Shown: one piece after another, positions 51,658 to 61,604 of the stretch
Layout of the letters: every line of letters starts with the position of its first letter
How positions within the stretch are numbered: the first letter of the stretch is position 1
Assembly (NCBI RefSeq): GCF_004123905.1
Contig: NZ_MZXW01000038.1
Location: 62,001 to 126,000 of the forward strand
Direction: 5' to 3'
Source: Bradyrhizobium betae
Lineage (GTDB): Bacteria; Pseudomonadota; Alphaproteobacteria; Rhizobiales; Xanthobacteraceae
DNA length: 64,000 bases
Program-made: the position numbers and the translations under genes
The notes under the pieces: model-generated
What the model was told of the DNA's origin: nothing
Seen by the model: the letters and a program-made list of their open reading frames with translations, nothing else
Databases searched by the model: none

Positions 51658-51948
51658 ATGCCGATCACCCCGAAAACGGGGTCTTTATTCCATGCCGAAA
51701 CACATCCTTCGGCAAAACCCTTCACGCCCACGCAGGGGCAATATTTGACCTTTGTCCACCTCTACACGCGGCTTCATCGCACGCCTCCGGCTGAAACCGA
51801 CATGCAGCAATATTTCCGCGTCAGCCCGCCTTCGGTTCATCAGATGGTGCTGACGCTGGAACGAGCCGGCCATATCAGGAGGCAGCCAAGAACTCCTCGC
51901 AGCATCGAGGTCCTCGTTGATCCGAAACTCCTGCCGGAGCTAATCTGA
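51658..51948 (+). CDS. Small winged-helix (LexA-DNA-binding-like) protein
   Basis: 96 residues from ATG 51658; the frame upstream crosses the transposase and is not part of it. The core PFTPTQGQYLTFVHLYTRLHRTPPAETDMQQYFRVSPPSVHQMVLTLERAGHIRRQPRTPRSIEVLV is a winged-helix domain of the LexA-N/MarR kind. Stand-alone versions of this domain are common in rhizobia. Regulatory role is inferred. Confidence 0.65.
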   Translation: MPITPKTGSLFHAETHPSAKPFTPTQGQYLTFVHLYTRLHRTPPAETDMQQYFRVSPPSVHQMVLTLERAGHIRRQPRTPRSIEVLVDPKLLPELI

Positions 51949-51989
51949 TCGCCGGACGCAACCTGTCATAATGACTGTGCAGAGCCACT

Positions 51990-52260
51990 AGTCGACGAAC
52001 GCGGTCAGATCGGTGGGCGCCTGGTCGCGACTGAGCACGGAGCAGCCGCAATGTTCATGTATGACGACGACCACGGCAGCCGGGTCGTCGTGCTGATGCG
52101 GCCGATGAGCAGCGCCGACCAGAATGCACCAAAGACAGTACAGTCAAACGGCGGCGCCACCGGGTTTGCCTAGGCGACGACTGCATCGGCTATAGTCTTG
52201 TGGGCCCGGCGCCGCCGAACTCGCTGAAGGCAATTACGAATCAGGCCCGCAGGCGCTCTG
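51990..52260 (+). pseudogene. Anti-sigma factor C-terminal fragment
   Basis: Reading VDERGQIGGRLVATEHGAAA then MFMYDDDHGSRVVVLMRPMSSADQNAPKTV...GATGFA, then TAG, with the reading shifting frame to DDCIGYSLVGPAPPNSLKAI. The MYDD-x-G-x-R...RPM...GYSLVG-PP layout is that of anti-sigma factor C-termini. A stop and a frameshift disrupt it, and no N-terminal domain is present. The rest of 51949-52383 has no gene. Confidence 0.6.
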
Positions 52261-52383
52261 AATTGGCGGCCTCATGCGTGGCGGACCGCGCCCCATGCGA
52301 TTACCCTCATTGAACGAGAATTCAGGACGTCGAGCCGTGTAGAACGCGCGTTGTCCCCTATCTCTCACGAGAGAGGACCTATC

Positions 52384-52677
52384 ATGACGACCACCAACTT
52401 CAAGACTGCCGCCTTCGTAACAGTGGGGCTCGCGGTCGCGCCCCTTGCCGCGGACGGGAAGAGCTACACGTATTTGAGACAAGATGTCTCGACAATGCAA
52501 TCTGCGGCCTATGGGACGCCCGGACTGTCGACACCGCCCTCCGGGACCTATGGGACGCCTGGAACGTCTGTTGGAACGCTCACCGCACCCACGGTGGGGT
52601 CGTACACTTGGCCTTCCGTGGGCGTGACAAACGCAGTTCCTACTTGGCGCAGTACCAACCCCGCTGTTCGGCGATAG
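52384..52677 (+). CDS. Small hypothetical exported protein
   Basis: 97 residues from ATG 52384, with GAGAGAGG upstream. A signal-peptide-like start (KTAAFVTVGLAVAPLAADG) precedes a Gly/Thr/Pro-rich repeat with AYGTPGLSTPPSGTYGTPGT and a Trp-rich end. Low-complexity composition suggests a cell-envelope or surface protein. No family recognised. Confidence 0.5.
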   Translation: MTTTNFKTAAFVTVGLAVAPLAADGKSYTYLRQDVSTMQSAAYGTPGLSTPPSGTYGTPGTSVGTLTAPTVGSYTWPSVGVTNAVPTWRSTNPAVRR

Positions 52678-53019
52678 CGAGAACTGCCGGCACGTCCCGA
52701 GCTCGTTGCGAGGGCAGGCGCGACCGTTGATGCCCGCAGGGTCGGCATTGAGCGATGGTCTGGCCGAGAGGCGGCGGCTCGCCTGCCGTGTGGTAGTATC
52801 ACAGTCGTGAGCTGAACCCTGCCGCGAGTTCAGTCGCGCGCCAGCGAATGAATGCGTATTCAATCGAAATCCGAGTGCGGACTCATCCTTCCACTCTACC
52901 GGCAGCGTTGCGCGTGGTTCCCATACCACGTTGTACGGTCCGCGAATGATCACCAGCGCTCGCCAAGAAGCGGTCGTCGCTTATAACGCCGTGCTGAAGG
53001 AAGCTCAGGAGTTTTGGTA
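52678..53019. other. Gene-free stretch
   Basis: 342 bp without a supported gene on either strand. An AGGAG ribosome site at its end belongs to the next gene. Confidence 0.4.
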
Positions 53020-53238
53020 ATGTGCTCTTTTCATCAATTCAGTGCCCTTGCGGCAACGCGCGGCGAAGGTCTTCACCCGAAATTGCGCGCACTGCTCGAG
53101 CGGGCGGCCGCATCGCCGTTTTCGGAGGTCTCGCTGCGCCATGATGGTCTGGTTCAGGCCGGGCCCGATCCAGACATGGAAATCGTACCCTCGCGCGCCA
53201 AGGTAGTGCCGCTCTCGCGACAGCTGGCCAACCGGTAA
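53020..53238 (+). CDS. Small hypothetical protein
   Basis: 72 residues from ATG 53020, with AGGAG 9 bp upstream. Sequence MCSFHQFSALAATRGEGLHP, then LRALLERAAASPFSEVSLRHDGLVQAGPDPDMEIVPSRAKVVPLSRQLANR. No domain recognised. The ribosome site and the coherent composition are the only evidence. Confidence 0.45.
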   Translation: MCSFHQFSALAATRGEGLHPKLRALLERAAASPFSEVSLRHDGLVQAGPDPDMEIVPSRAKVVPLSRQLANR

Positions 53239-53318
53239 ACGCGCCTAAATGGAGTTTTAGTGGTGACGGGTTGGCCGCTCCCTACTTCTAGATCGTTCCT
53301 ACAATTGAGGAGACGATC

Positions 53319-53420
53319 ATGATCCCCACCACACCGGCATCTGCGTTCGCGACAAACCATGACAAATGGATCAGTTGTTCTCACTGGGGCATGTTTCCGC
53401 CGCCCCGAAAAGCGCGCTGA
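53319..53420 (+). CDS. Short protein with SHWG motif (copy 2)
   Basis: 33 residues: MIPTTPASAFATNHDKWISC, then SHWGMFPPPRKAR. GAGGAG is 7 bp upstream of ATG 53319. It shares FA-x2-HD-x-WIS-x-SHWG with the 65-residue protein at 47665-47862, 11 of 17 residues identical in that block. Too short for a standard gene finder, but repetition of the motif next to a strong ribosome site makes it likely real. Confidence 0.5.
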   Translation: MIPTTPASAFATNHDKWISCSHWGMFPPPRKAR

Positions 53421-53468
53421 CTTCGGATCGCGCTAGTTCAAAGCCGGTCCGTCGCACAAATCATCAGC

Positions 53469-54548
53469 ATGTCTCGACCCAAGTTCCTGCCTGAGAATTT
53501 CACCTTTGCGCTGATCGCGGCCGTCGTCGCGGCAAGCGAGCTGCCATGCCGCGGCACGGCTGCGCTGGTGATGGATCACCTCACTAACCTCGCCATTGCC
53601 TTGCTGTTCTTCCTGCATGGGGCGAAGCTGTCGCGCGAAGCGGTGCTCGCTGCGGCAGGTCACTGGCGGCTGCATGCCCTGGTGCTGCTGACGACATTCG
53701 TGCTGTTTCCGCTGTTCGGCCTGGCCTTCAGGCCGATCCTGTCTCCGCTTGTGACGCCGGCGCTTTACGCCGGCATCCTGTTCCTCTGCAGCCTCCCCTC
53801 CACGGTGCAGTCCTCGATCGCGTTCACCGCCATCGCGAAAGGTAACGTTCCCGCCGCGATTTGCAGTGCCTCGGCCTCAAGCATCATCGGCATCTTCGTG
53901 ACGCCGCTCGTGGCAGGTGTCGTACTCTCAAATCACGGCGGAGCTGCCTCGGGCTGGGACGCTATCGCACAGATCACCTTGCAGTTGTTCGTGCCGTTTG
54001 TCTGCGGACAACTGCTCCAGCGTTTCATCGGCGGATGGATCGGACGTCATGACGGCATTGTCGGCGCGGTCGACCAGGGATCAATCTTGCTCATTGTCTA
54101 TTCCGCCTTCAGCGCGGCCGTTAGTGAGGGCTTGTGGCATCAGGTTCCGCCAGCTGCGCTCGCGGGGCTGGTCGTCGCCGATGGCATCCTTCTTGGCGCC
54201 GCCCTGATCACGACCGGACTTCTCGGCAGATGGCTGAGCTTCGATCGTGCCGATCGAGTGGCCATTATCTTCTGCGGCTCGAAGAAGAGCCTCTCCCAGG
54301 GCGTTACCATGGCCAAAGTTATTTTTGCTTCCCACGGGGCGGGTGCAGTGATCCTCCCGCTGATGGTCTTCCATCAGATTCAATTGATGGTCTGCGCGGC
54401 GCTCGCCCAGCGATGGGCCCATCGTGCTGAGTTCGCTGCACCCGCCTCGGCCGGCACCGGGCCCGCTGCGATACCAAGGCCGCGCGGGGGCGCGATTGCG
54501 AAGGCGCGCTGGCGCGCGTGCGACCAAGCCAATCCGAGTGAGCGGTAA
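53469..54548 (+). CDS. SBF-like (bile acid/sodium symporter-type) transporter
   Basis: 359 residues. Ten hydrophobic segments; conserved features of the SBF-like CPA group are IALLFFLHGAKLSREAVLAA, LFLCSLPSTVQSSIAFTAIAKGNVPAAICSASASSIIGIFVTPL and FCGSKKSLSQGVTMAKVIF. The last ~35 residues are a Pro/Ala/Arg-rich tail outside the family. Transport substrate unknown (organic acids or ions in relatives). No obvious operon. Confidence 0.88.
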   Translation: MSRPKFLPENFTFALIAAVVAASELPCRGTAALVMDHLTNLAIALLFFLHGAKLSREAVLAAAGHWRLHALVLLTTFVLFPLFGLAFRPILSPLVTPALYAGILFLCSLPSTVQSSIAFTAIAKGNVPAAICSASASSIIGIFVTPLVAGVVLSNHGGAASGWDAIAQITLQLFVPFVCGQLLQRFIGGWIGRHDGIVGAVDQGSILLIVYSAFSAAVSEGLWHQVPPAALAGLVVADGILLGAALITTGLLGRWLSFDRADRVAIIFCGSKKSLSQGVTMAKVIFASHGAGAVILPLMVFHQIQLMVCAALAQRWAHRAEFAAPASAGTGPAAIPRPRGGAIAKARWRACDQANPSER

Positions 54549-54860
54549 GTTTTGCGTCATGATGTTCGGAAATCGTTTGCCACCGGCTCGAATCCGCTTG
54601 AGCTGTGCCCCTGCGTCCGGTACAGACTGTCGGTACACACAACCCACCGCGGTTGTCCGGAAACGCTGATTTTACTTCAGTTTTCGAGCTCCTTGGGAGC
54701 AAGGCAGAGAATCCCTCCCTCTCCGCCATAATAAACAGTTTCGAGAAAGCCCCGTAGAACCAGGTCTTACTGCACGCCAGAGATTTCTGGTGTAGCCCCG
54801 GGGTGCCAATCGGCTTACAAATTTTGCAGGCCGAATAACAATGATTGATCCGGAGGCGTC

Positions 54861-55284
54861 GTGAACTTCCAGGTGACGGTCCTCAAGATCCTCGTGAGCT
54901 ATCCGGATGGCTTCGCCGTCATGGAAGATCTCAAGCGGGATATGGCGATTCTGGCGACCAGTGGCCGCGATTGAGCGGACCGGACCAGGCGTCTTGCGGC
55001 CCGGCTCTCCGATCTCGACATCTTTTCCCACGGGCTCGTCGAGCGCATCAGCGGCGGAGGGCAGATCACGGCGAACGGACGAGCGGCGCTCGAGTTCATG
55101 GAAGCTCGCGCCGCCGCGGCTGAACCGATCCAGACATCTTTGCTCGATAAAGGCTACGGCTGTGATAGTCGCCGCGACGCAGGTTGCTCCGCTGCGACAG
55201 CCCGTTGACCGAGCCAAGCGACGGCGGGAACGCCGCGAACGGCGGCGCGAGGCGCGTGAACGAGCGAGGGCGAATGCCCCCTGA
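54861..55284 (+). pseudogene. Decayed copy 2 of a small bradyrhizobial protein
   Basis: From GTG 54861 with GGAGG upstream: VNFQVTVLKILVSYPDGFAV, then MEDLKRDMAILATSGRD, then TGA (54972-54974) and continuing ADRTRRLAARLSDLDIFSHGLVERISGGGQITANGRAALEFMEAR. A later frameshift precedes the basic tail (KRRRERRERRREARERARAN). It is the paralogue of the copy at 39945-40319, stopped at the same codon by a different stop. Confidence 0.65.
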
Positions 55285-57067
55285 AGTCTCCTGCAGAGGC
55301 GGCAAGGCGCGAAAAGAGGAGGTCGGGACCGAACCCGAGCGCCATCGTCAGCCGCGACCGCTCCGGCGGCGCTGACCACGCCTAGGCTACGCATTTAAAT
55401 GGAAGGGCTGTTCCCGCAGACGAGAGCACTCGCCGTTCCACTGTTGGAAGCGGTCGATGAGGATCCGCAACGATAGTGAGCTTGCTAGACGCACTGGTCC
55501 CGGCGAACAAGGTTGATCACGCTGATGGTACAGACTGCAATCCTCTAGCCACCTGTCTCTCGGCAGCCCGCCCGCTTTCGGCTTACCGGCTACGAGCGCC
55601 CGATGCAGTGGTGGCTAGAACAAACCGCCTGCGCGTAAGATGGTCATTTTCGACGAGCCCATCAATGCCAATCAACCACAATCAACTTATCGGGCACTGC
55701 AGCGGCGGAAAGCCCTTGCTCTCCCAGCGGGACAGAAAGCCATCAGGCTCGCTCATGGTAATTCCTTCTTGATCGCAGCCAGTCGGGTCAGCTCGGGACC
55801 CGTGGAGCGATTTCTTGATCTCGGCGGCCCAAACTGCGCTGCCCGCGGCGGGCCTCACTGGGCTTGTTGAAGGCTCGATAGGAGATCGAGCGCGTTGATG
55901 ATGATGGCGGGCTGTTCGTGCGGAATGGCGGGATGGGGAGCACGATCAGCATCATCCTTGAACCCGAGATCATCAGCCGAGAGGGTTGAGGGTGGGACGG
56001 GGCTGCGGTGATAGAGCGCATCCACGCTGTTGAGGTCACACCGCACGAGGCGGTACCGCCTTCCTTGCCCATCGCTGCGAACTCGGAAACGCCAGCGCTC
56101 CATACTGCCGACATCACGCGCGATGGCGTCAGCAAGAGGTTCACTGGCCCTTGCGCCACCACCAAGCCCATCAAAATAGTTTTTGGCTAACGAGCCCCTT
56201 TTCTGAGATGCCGGTGGTGGTTTTCGGATCGAAGGGGCATCGGATAAGGCATCGCTTTAGCTGCGCCCTGCAGGTTGCCTGGGGGCAAGCGTCGGTGTTC
56301 CGGCAAGCACAACCGTCGATGCTCAGCAGCACTTACGGACTTAAGAACGTTTCAGCGTTGGTTGGTCATGGTCATCGGACTCTCCACGGTTGGTTACCCC
56401 CGCATGGTAGAAGCCGCCCGTGCAGTTTCATGGCACGACGGCTCGGGTCTCCGCAAGCGCGGAGAACCGGGTGCTGGCGAAAGAACGGACAGCGGTAGCG
56501 GCGCAAGGGATTGGGTGGTGGCGGCACCCATTCAAGCAGATCCAGATCGGTTCGCGGCAAGAGCTGCAACCAGGACAGATGACCTCAGCGTGCTCTCGCG
56601 CCGAGGTCATCTTGCGGCCGGATGCTCAATCTGTCAGATGCCCGATCGCAATCAACATCGATCTACGACAGTCCATCAACCGACACCTGACGGGGTGCCA
56701 GCCATCCTTGGTGTGCACGCGCCGCTGGACCACGTAGCAACTGCCGTCGTCGCCCGTTGCACATTGCAAGCGCGTCGAAACCGCCCCATTCTTCGGCCTC
56801 CATCAGCCAGTACTCGATTTCATTCCTGCCAGCGGCAGCGCGCTCGCGGCACATGATCTCGAGATCGTAAAACTTGGCTTTCGATACATCGGCAGCTCCG
56901 GTAGGATGTGACGCCGACTTCCGCCATTCCACGGATATAGATGAGTGCTTGCGCCTTTCGTTTTATTCTGCGTGACGCAGGCAATCACCGTTATTGTCAT
57001 TCTGCAAAAATAAACTCACTCGCACCGCGCCATGACCGCTTGAAGAAATGTGTTTCGAACTTGAACG
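55285..57067. other. Decayed intergenic region before bamA
   Basis: About 1.8 kb with only fragments. On the minus strand near 56770-56880 the reading SKAKFYDLEIMCRERAAAGRNEIEYWLMEAEEW resembles a small rhizobial hypothetical, broken at its ends. Several open frames (for example 55788-56174 minus and 56275-56856 plus) are not supported. The region reads as old, degraded insertion DNA. Confidence 0.4.
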
Positions 57068-59554
57068 TCAAAAGGACGTCCCGCCACCGAACCTGAATTG
57101 TTGCACGATGTCGTATTTCCCTTTGCTGAGCGGGACCGCGTAGTCGAAGCGAAGCGGCCCAAAGGGAGACTGCCAAATCAAGCCCACACCTACCGAGGTC
57201 CGGATGATGTTGCTGTCGTCATATTGCATGGCGCAGGTTGGACAGGTCGGTGAATTCACTTCCCCGGTTGCGGTCCAGGACGTCGGACCCTGATAGTCCC
57301 AGAGTGACCCGGCATCGGCGTAAACGGCGCCCTTGAGGCCGACCTCCTTCGGCAGAAACCAGAACGGCATCTGGAGTTCCGCCGATACGCCCCAGTATTT
57401 GGTGCCCCCCAACGAGTCGCCAGAGCCGGTATACGGGTAAAAGGTAAGATCGCGCGGGCCGATTCCGTTTGGCGCAAAGCCACGAATAAGATTTGGCCCC
57501 ATCTGGAATTGGTCGAGCATTCTAAGCTGACTGCCCATGCTGTTGAGCATGCCGCCCTGCGCATGGATCAGGCCAACGATATCGGCAACCAGCGGCGTGT
57601 AGTATTTCGCATCTATGGCGGATTTCAAGTAGCTCACGTCGCCTCCGACACCTGCAAAATCCTGTTTGAAGTCGATCAGCAGCCCGTCGGTCGGATTTTT
57701 GTTGTTGTCGAGGGTGTTGTAGTTCAGCGAATAGCCCAGCGACGACGTCCATGTCGCGCCGTTTGCCAATGCCTGGCGGACTGGCAATGACGACTCACCG
57801 TCGGACAAACAGCCCGGAAGCAGGCCGGCCTGGGCATTACCGGTCGGGTCGACGCCACCCAGAACCGTACTGATGTAAGTTGGCGTCGGGAAAAATGCCG
57901 GCCCCGCGAGGTTATTGCAGTTGTTTAGTATGGAGGGCAGCGTGATGGATTGCTGAAAAAGCGAATATCGAAATTGCAGGGAAAGATCTTCGCGCAGGGC
58001 AAAGCCAAGTCGCGGACTGAAGCCCAGCGTGGTGGTGCTATACGAGACGTAATCGTTCGCAAGCTGCGCCCGATAGGATACGTCAAGGCCAAGCGCGACC
58101 CGGTAGTCCAGCAAATAGGGTTCGACAAATGACAGCGAGGCACCGCGCGCATACTGGCCATAGGTGACCGCCGCCTTGGCGAACAGGCCGCGGCCAAGCA
58201 AATTGCGCTCGGAGACCGAGACCTCGGCAAGCGCACCGTCGGTCGTGGAGTAGCCGCCCGAGATCGAGAAGTCGCCGGTCGATTTCTCTTCCATGTCGAC
58301 GATCAGGATGACGCGGTCGCTGGAGGAGCCGGGCTCCGTCGTGATCTTCACGCTCTTGAAATAGTCGAGGTTCTTCAGGCGCCGCTCGGCACGGTCGACC
58401 AGCGCGCGGTTGTAGGCGTCCCCCTCAGAGACGTCGAACTCGCGACGGATCACGTAGTCGCGCGTGCGGGTGTTGCCGCGAAGGTTAATGCGCTCGATAT
58501 AGGTGCGCGGACCCTCGTCGATGTTGAACACGACCGACACGGTGTGCGCCTCGAAATTGCGGTCACCGCCGGGACGGACCACGGCGAAGGCGTAACCGCG
58601 ACGCGAGGCCTCGATCTGCATCTCCTCGACCGACTTCTCGACCGATTCGACGTTGTAGAGCGAGCCGACATTGACGCGCGAATAGTTGCGCATCGAGGCG
58701 GGATCGAAGTCGGGAATGCTGGAGCGGAAGTCGATCGAGCCGACCCGGTATTGCGAGCCCTCCTCGATCTTGAAGGTAACGTTGAAACCCTTCTTCTCCG
58801 GATCGTATTCGGTGAGCGCGGCGACGACCTGGACGTCGGCGAAACCGTTCTTGAGATAGAAGCGGCGGATCAGGTCGCGGTCGGCCTCGACCCGATCGGG
58901 ATCGTAGATGTCGCTGCTGGCGAGGAAGCTCAGCAGGTTGGATTCGTGCGTCTTGATGACGTCGCGCAGGCGGTACGACGAGTACGCGTTGTTGCCGACG
59001 AACTCGATCGACTTGACGCCGGTCTTGGCGCCCTCCTCGACCGTGAAGATGAGGTCGACGCGGTTGTTGGGCTGCTCGATGATCTCAGGCGTGACGCGAA
59101 CGTCGTAGCGGCCGGAGCGGCGATAGATTTCGGCGATTCGCAGTGTGTCGGACTGCACCATGGCGCGGGAGAAGGTGCCGCGCGCCTTGGACTGGACTTC
59201 ACCGCTGAGCTGCTCGTCCTTGATCTTCTTGTTGCCCTCGAAGGCAATGCGGCCGATTACCGGGTTTTCCACCACGGAGACGACGATCTGGCCACCGGCA
59301 CCGCGGTTGATCCTGACGTCCTGGAACAGGCCGGTCTCGATCAACGCCTTGAGGCCGTCGTCGATGGCGCCCTGATCCAGGCGACCTCCGGAGTCCGGTC
59401 TGAAATACGATCGGACAGTCTCGGCTTCGACCCGCCGGTTGCCTTCGACCTCGATCGAAGGCACGGACTCGGCGACGGCTGGCGACGATACCGGCATGGC
59501 GAACATGATCAGAGCGGCCAACAAGCCTGCCCGCACCCGCATTCCAACATACAT
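57068..59554 (-). CDS. bamA: Outer membrane protein assembly factor BamA
   Basis: 828 residues, with a signal peptide (VRAGLLAALIMFAMPVSSPAVA) and five POTRA repeats to ~420 (IEVEGNRRVEAETVRSYF, RIAFEGNKKIKDEQL, IEFVGNNAYSSYRLRDVI...). The C-terminal barrel ends VQQFRFGGGTSF with a terminal aromatic residue, the beta-signal. The conserved RGF motif on extracellular loop 6 is seen as LIRGFAPNGIGPRD. It inserts outer membrane proteins. The usual dxr/rseP/lpx neighbours are absent, so this may be a second bamA copy in the genome. Confidence 0.93.
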   Translation of the reverse strand: MYVGMRVRAGLLAALIMFAMPVSSPAVAESVPSIEVEGNRRVEAETVRSYFRPDSGGRLDQGAIDDGLKALIETGLFQDVRINRGAGGQIVVSVVENPVIGRIAFEGNKKIKDEQLSGEVQSKARGTFSRAMVQSDTLRIAEIYRRSGRYDVRVTPEIIEQPNNRVDLIFTVEEGAKTGVKSIEFVGNNAYSSYRLRDVIKTHESNLLSFLASSDIYDPDRVEADRDLIRRFYLKNGFADVQVVAALTEYDPEKKGFNVTFKIEEGSQYRVGSIDFRSSIPDFDPASMRNYSRVNVGSLYNVESVEKSVEEMQIEASRRGYAFAVVRPGGDRNFEAHTVSVVFNIDEGPRTYIERINLRGNTRTRDYVIRREFDVSEGDAYNRALVDRAERRLKNLDYFKSVKITTEPGSSSDRVILIVDMEEKSTGDFSISGGYSTTDGALAEVSVSERNLLGRGLFAKAAVTYGQYARGASLSFVEPYLLDYRVALGLDVSYRAQLANDYVSYSTTTLGFSPRLGFALREDLSLQFRYSLFQQSITLPSILNNCNNLAGPAFFPTPTYISTVLGGVDPTGNAQAGLLPGCLSDGESSLPVRQALANGATWTSSLGYSLNYNTLDNNKNPTDGLLIDFKQDFAGVGGDVSYLKSAIDAKYYTPLVADIVGLIHAQGGMLNSMGSQLRMLDQFQMGPNLIRGFAPNGIGPRDLTFYPYTGSGDSLGGTKYWGVSAELQMPFWFLPKEVGLKGAVYADAGSLWDYQGPTSWTATGEVNSPTCPTCAMQYDDSNIIRTSVGVGLIWQSPFGPLRFDYAVPLSKGKYDIVQQFRFGGGTSF

Positions 59555-59850
59555 GCGTCACCCACCCTCGTCCTTGCGAGTGCTGGGTAGGATGCCGATA
59601 TGGCCAAAAGAACGCCGAAACATTTCCGATCGTTCTAAAATGTTGCTCGATGATGATCAAACAGCCCTCGCTAGTTTGCTGGCGGTGCTTTCCAATCCGT
59701 TCAGTCGAGTTGCGTTGATGTTGCCGGCCCGCACATTCGAGCAATGCCTTGCAATACTCACGTCCTTTACTTCTGATCGGTTGATCAACCATGCTCATGG
59801 CAGACACCGCTCGTAGCGGGATGTCAGTACGCTCCGGTCGGGAAAGTGCG

Positions 59851-60225
59851 ATGAAACTGAAATCCAAAGCCGCGACAAAGCTCACCACCTTGCTCACGGC
59901 GGTTGCCTTGATCTGTGTCGATTCAGCCCAGGTCCCTGCGATGCAGAAGCTGGGGCACCATGACCGCGGCAGTATCCATTATTGCGGTTCTGCTGCCCCC
60001 AACGTATCCTATCAATCGGGGCCACATACCCGAATCTACATAACCAACCGCACATGGCTGGATGCTGGCACTGAGGTCCTTCCGGGAGATCGCAAATTCA
60101 CCGACTACGCCTTTCCGCCGGCATATTCTTTCGGGCGCGAGAACAGGAATCGGACGCTCGACCGACAGCCCCTCGATCCGCCGTCGGACACGGGCGGGTA
60201 TCCCCGGGTGATCCCGCTGTATTGA
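59851..60225 (+). CDS. Small exported protein
   Basis: 124 residues from ATG 59851 (an upstream open frame to 59791 is not required). Signal peptide: KLTTLLTAVALICVDSAQVPA. The mature part contains HYCGSAAPNVSYQSGPHTRIYITNRTWLDAGTEVLPGDRKFTDYAFPPAYSF, a pattern I associate with rhizobial periplasmic hypotheticals. Function unknown. Lies tail to tail with the histidine kinase gene. Confidence 0.6.
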   Translation: MKLKSKAATKLTTLLTAVALICVDSAQVPAMQKLGHHDRGSIHYCGSAAPNVSYQSGPHTRIYITNRTWLDAGTEVLPGDRKFTDYAFPPAYSFGRENRNRTLDRQPLDPPSDTGGYPRVIPLY

Positions 60226-60275
60226 GCCCACTCATCTTTTGAAGGCCTCGCGCAAGCAAATAGCACTTTGCGTGC

Positions 60276-61604
60276 TCAGGCAGCCGCTGCCCGAATCTGT
60301 TGATGTATCGGCAGTTTAATGCGAACACCCAGTCCATGAGGCTGCCGGTCATTGAGCGACAGCTCGCCGTCGTGCGCCAGCACGATGGCACGCGCGATCG
60401 AAAGTCCGAGACCGAAGCCTGCAGCCTCATCCATGTTCCGGGCTTCGTCGCCGCGCACGAACGGTTCGAGCATGGCGTCCTTGCGCGCATCGGAAATGCC
60501 GGGACCATCGTCCTCAATGTCGATCGTCACGCTATCTGGCGACATCGTGAGGCGAATCGTGGTCTCGGCGCCGAACCTGACCGCGTTTTCGACAAGATTC
60601 GTAATGCTGCGATGCAGATCGTCCGGCCGCAGCGTGGCCATCGCGTCTTGCGGCCCGTCGTAAGCCACTTTGTGTCCCATATCGGCGAACTGATAGGCGA
60701 CAAGCTGCAGCGTGCTGGCGATGTCGACCAGCGTCATGGATTCGGGTCTACGGTCGTTGCGCAGGAAGGAAAGCACCGACTCCAGCATCGATCGCATTTG
60801 ATCGAGATCGCCCAGCATGCTGCTGCGATGCCCATCGTCTTCGATAAATTCGGAGCGGAGGCGCATTCGGGTGATCGGAGTCCTCAGGTCGTGGCTGATG
60901 GCGGCCAGCATCTTGGTGCGGTCGTCAATCAGGGTGGTAATTCGTTCCCGCATGCGGTTGAGCGCCTTTGCAACCAAACGAATTTCTTCGGGGCCGCGTT
61001 CGGGCAGCGGCGCAGGGGCGCCGTTCAGGCTGAAGCTTTCGGCCGCCCTGGCGAACGACGACAGCGGCGCCGTCAACGCGCGAGCCGTCCACAGCCCAAG
61101 CAAAGTGACGCTAATGGCGGCGAACAGCAATGTCAGGACCCAGGGTCCAATCCAAAACGGACGCGGCCGTTCGTCTGCGGTGAGCTTTGCCGAAATCGTT
61201 GCGCCGTCCGGCAAAACGATACCGACCTTCTGGATGCCTTTCCCAGTCGGGAGCGAAAAGATCCGATAGTTGCTGCCAAGACGGCGATGCAGACTTCGCA
61301 GGCTGAGACCATCAGGCTCGTCCGCCACAGGACCTGGACCTGGCAGCAGACCTGCGATGTCCAGTTGCGGAAATGCGCGCGCGATGTCGGCGAACAGCCG
61401 TGGCCGTCCGGTCGCAGGCGCTGCGCCGAGAAGCTGGGCCACCGCGGCAAGCTGACTGTTTCCGCGTTCGATCGGTGCCTGATCCGGGCGATAGACAAGA
61501 AAGGTTGCGGCAAGGATCAGATGGATGGCCATTATCGAAGCGACCACCAGCGCGGCGATCTGTCCGCCGATATTCTTCGGATTGAGAAAACCGGGTAGCT
61601 TCAT
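60276..61604 (-). CDS. Two-component sensor histidine kinase
   Basis: 442 residues from ATG 61604. Two membrane segments (IGGQIAALVVASIMAIHLILAATFLVY and WIGPWVLTLLFAAISVTLLGLWTARAL) flank a periplasmic sensor region (~45-160), then HAMP, the H-box MLAAISHDLRTPITRMRLRSEFI with phospho-acceptor His, N-box LHRSITNLVENAVRFG, G1 DIEDDGPGI and G2 GFGLGLSIARAI. Ends with HATPase. Overlaps the response regulator stop by 4 bp (ATGA), so they act as a pair. Stimulus unknown. Confidence 0.9.
   Translation of the reverse strand: MKLPGFLNPKNIGGQIAALVVASIMAIHLILAATFLVYRPDQAPIERGNSQLAAVAQLLGAAPATGRPRLFADIARAFPQLDIAGLLPGPGPVADEPDGLSLRSLHRRLGSNYRIFSLPTGKGIQKVGIVLPDGATISAKLTADERPRPFWIGPWVLTLLFAAISVTLLGLWTARALTAPLSSFARAAESFSLNGAPAPLPERGPEEIRLVAKALNRMRERITTLIDDRTKMLAAISHDLRTPITRMRLRSEFIEDDGHRSSMLGDLDQMRSMLESVLSFLRNDRRPESMTLVDIASTLQLVAYQFADMGHKVAYDGPQDAMATLRPDDLHRSITNLVENAVRFGAETTIRLTMSPDSVTIDIEDDGPGISDARKDAMLEPFVRGDEARNMDEAAGFGLGLSIARAIVLAHDGELSLNDRQPHGLGVRIKLPIHQQIRAAAA

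Noticed and set aside
58544..59590. 348-codon plus-strand open frame opposite bamA
   Set aside because: Antisense shadow of a well-supported BamA; composition typical of GC-rich mirror frames.
60300..61598. 432-codon plus-strand open frame opposite the histidine kinase
   Set aside because: Antisense to a complete kinase with H, N and G boxes.
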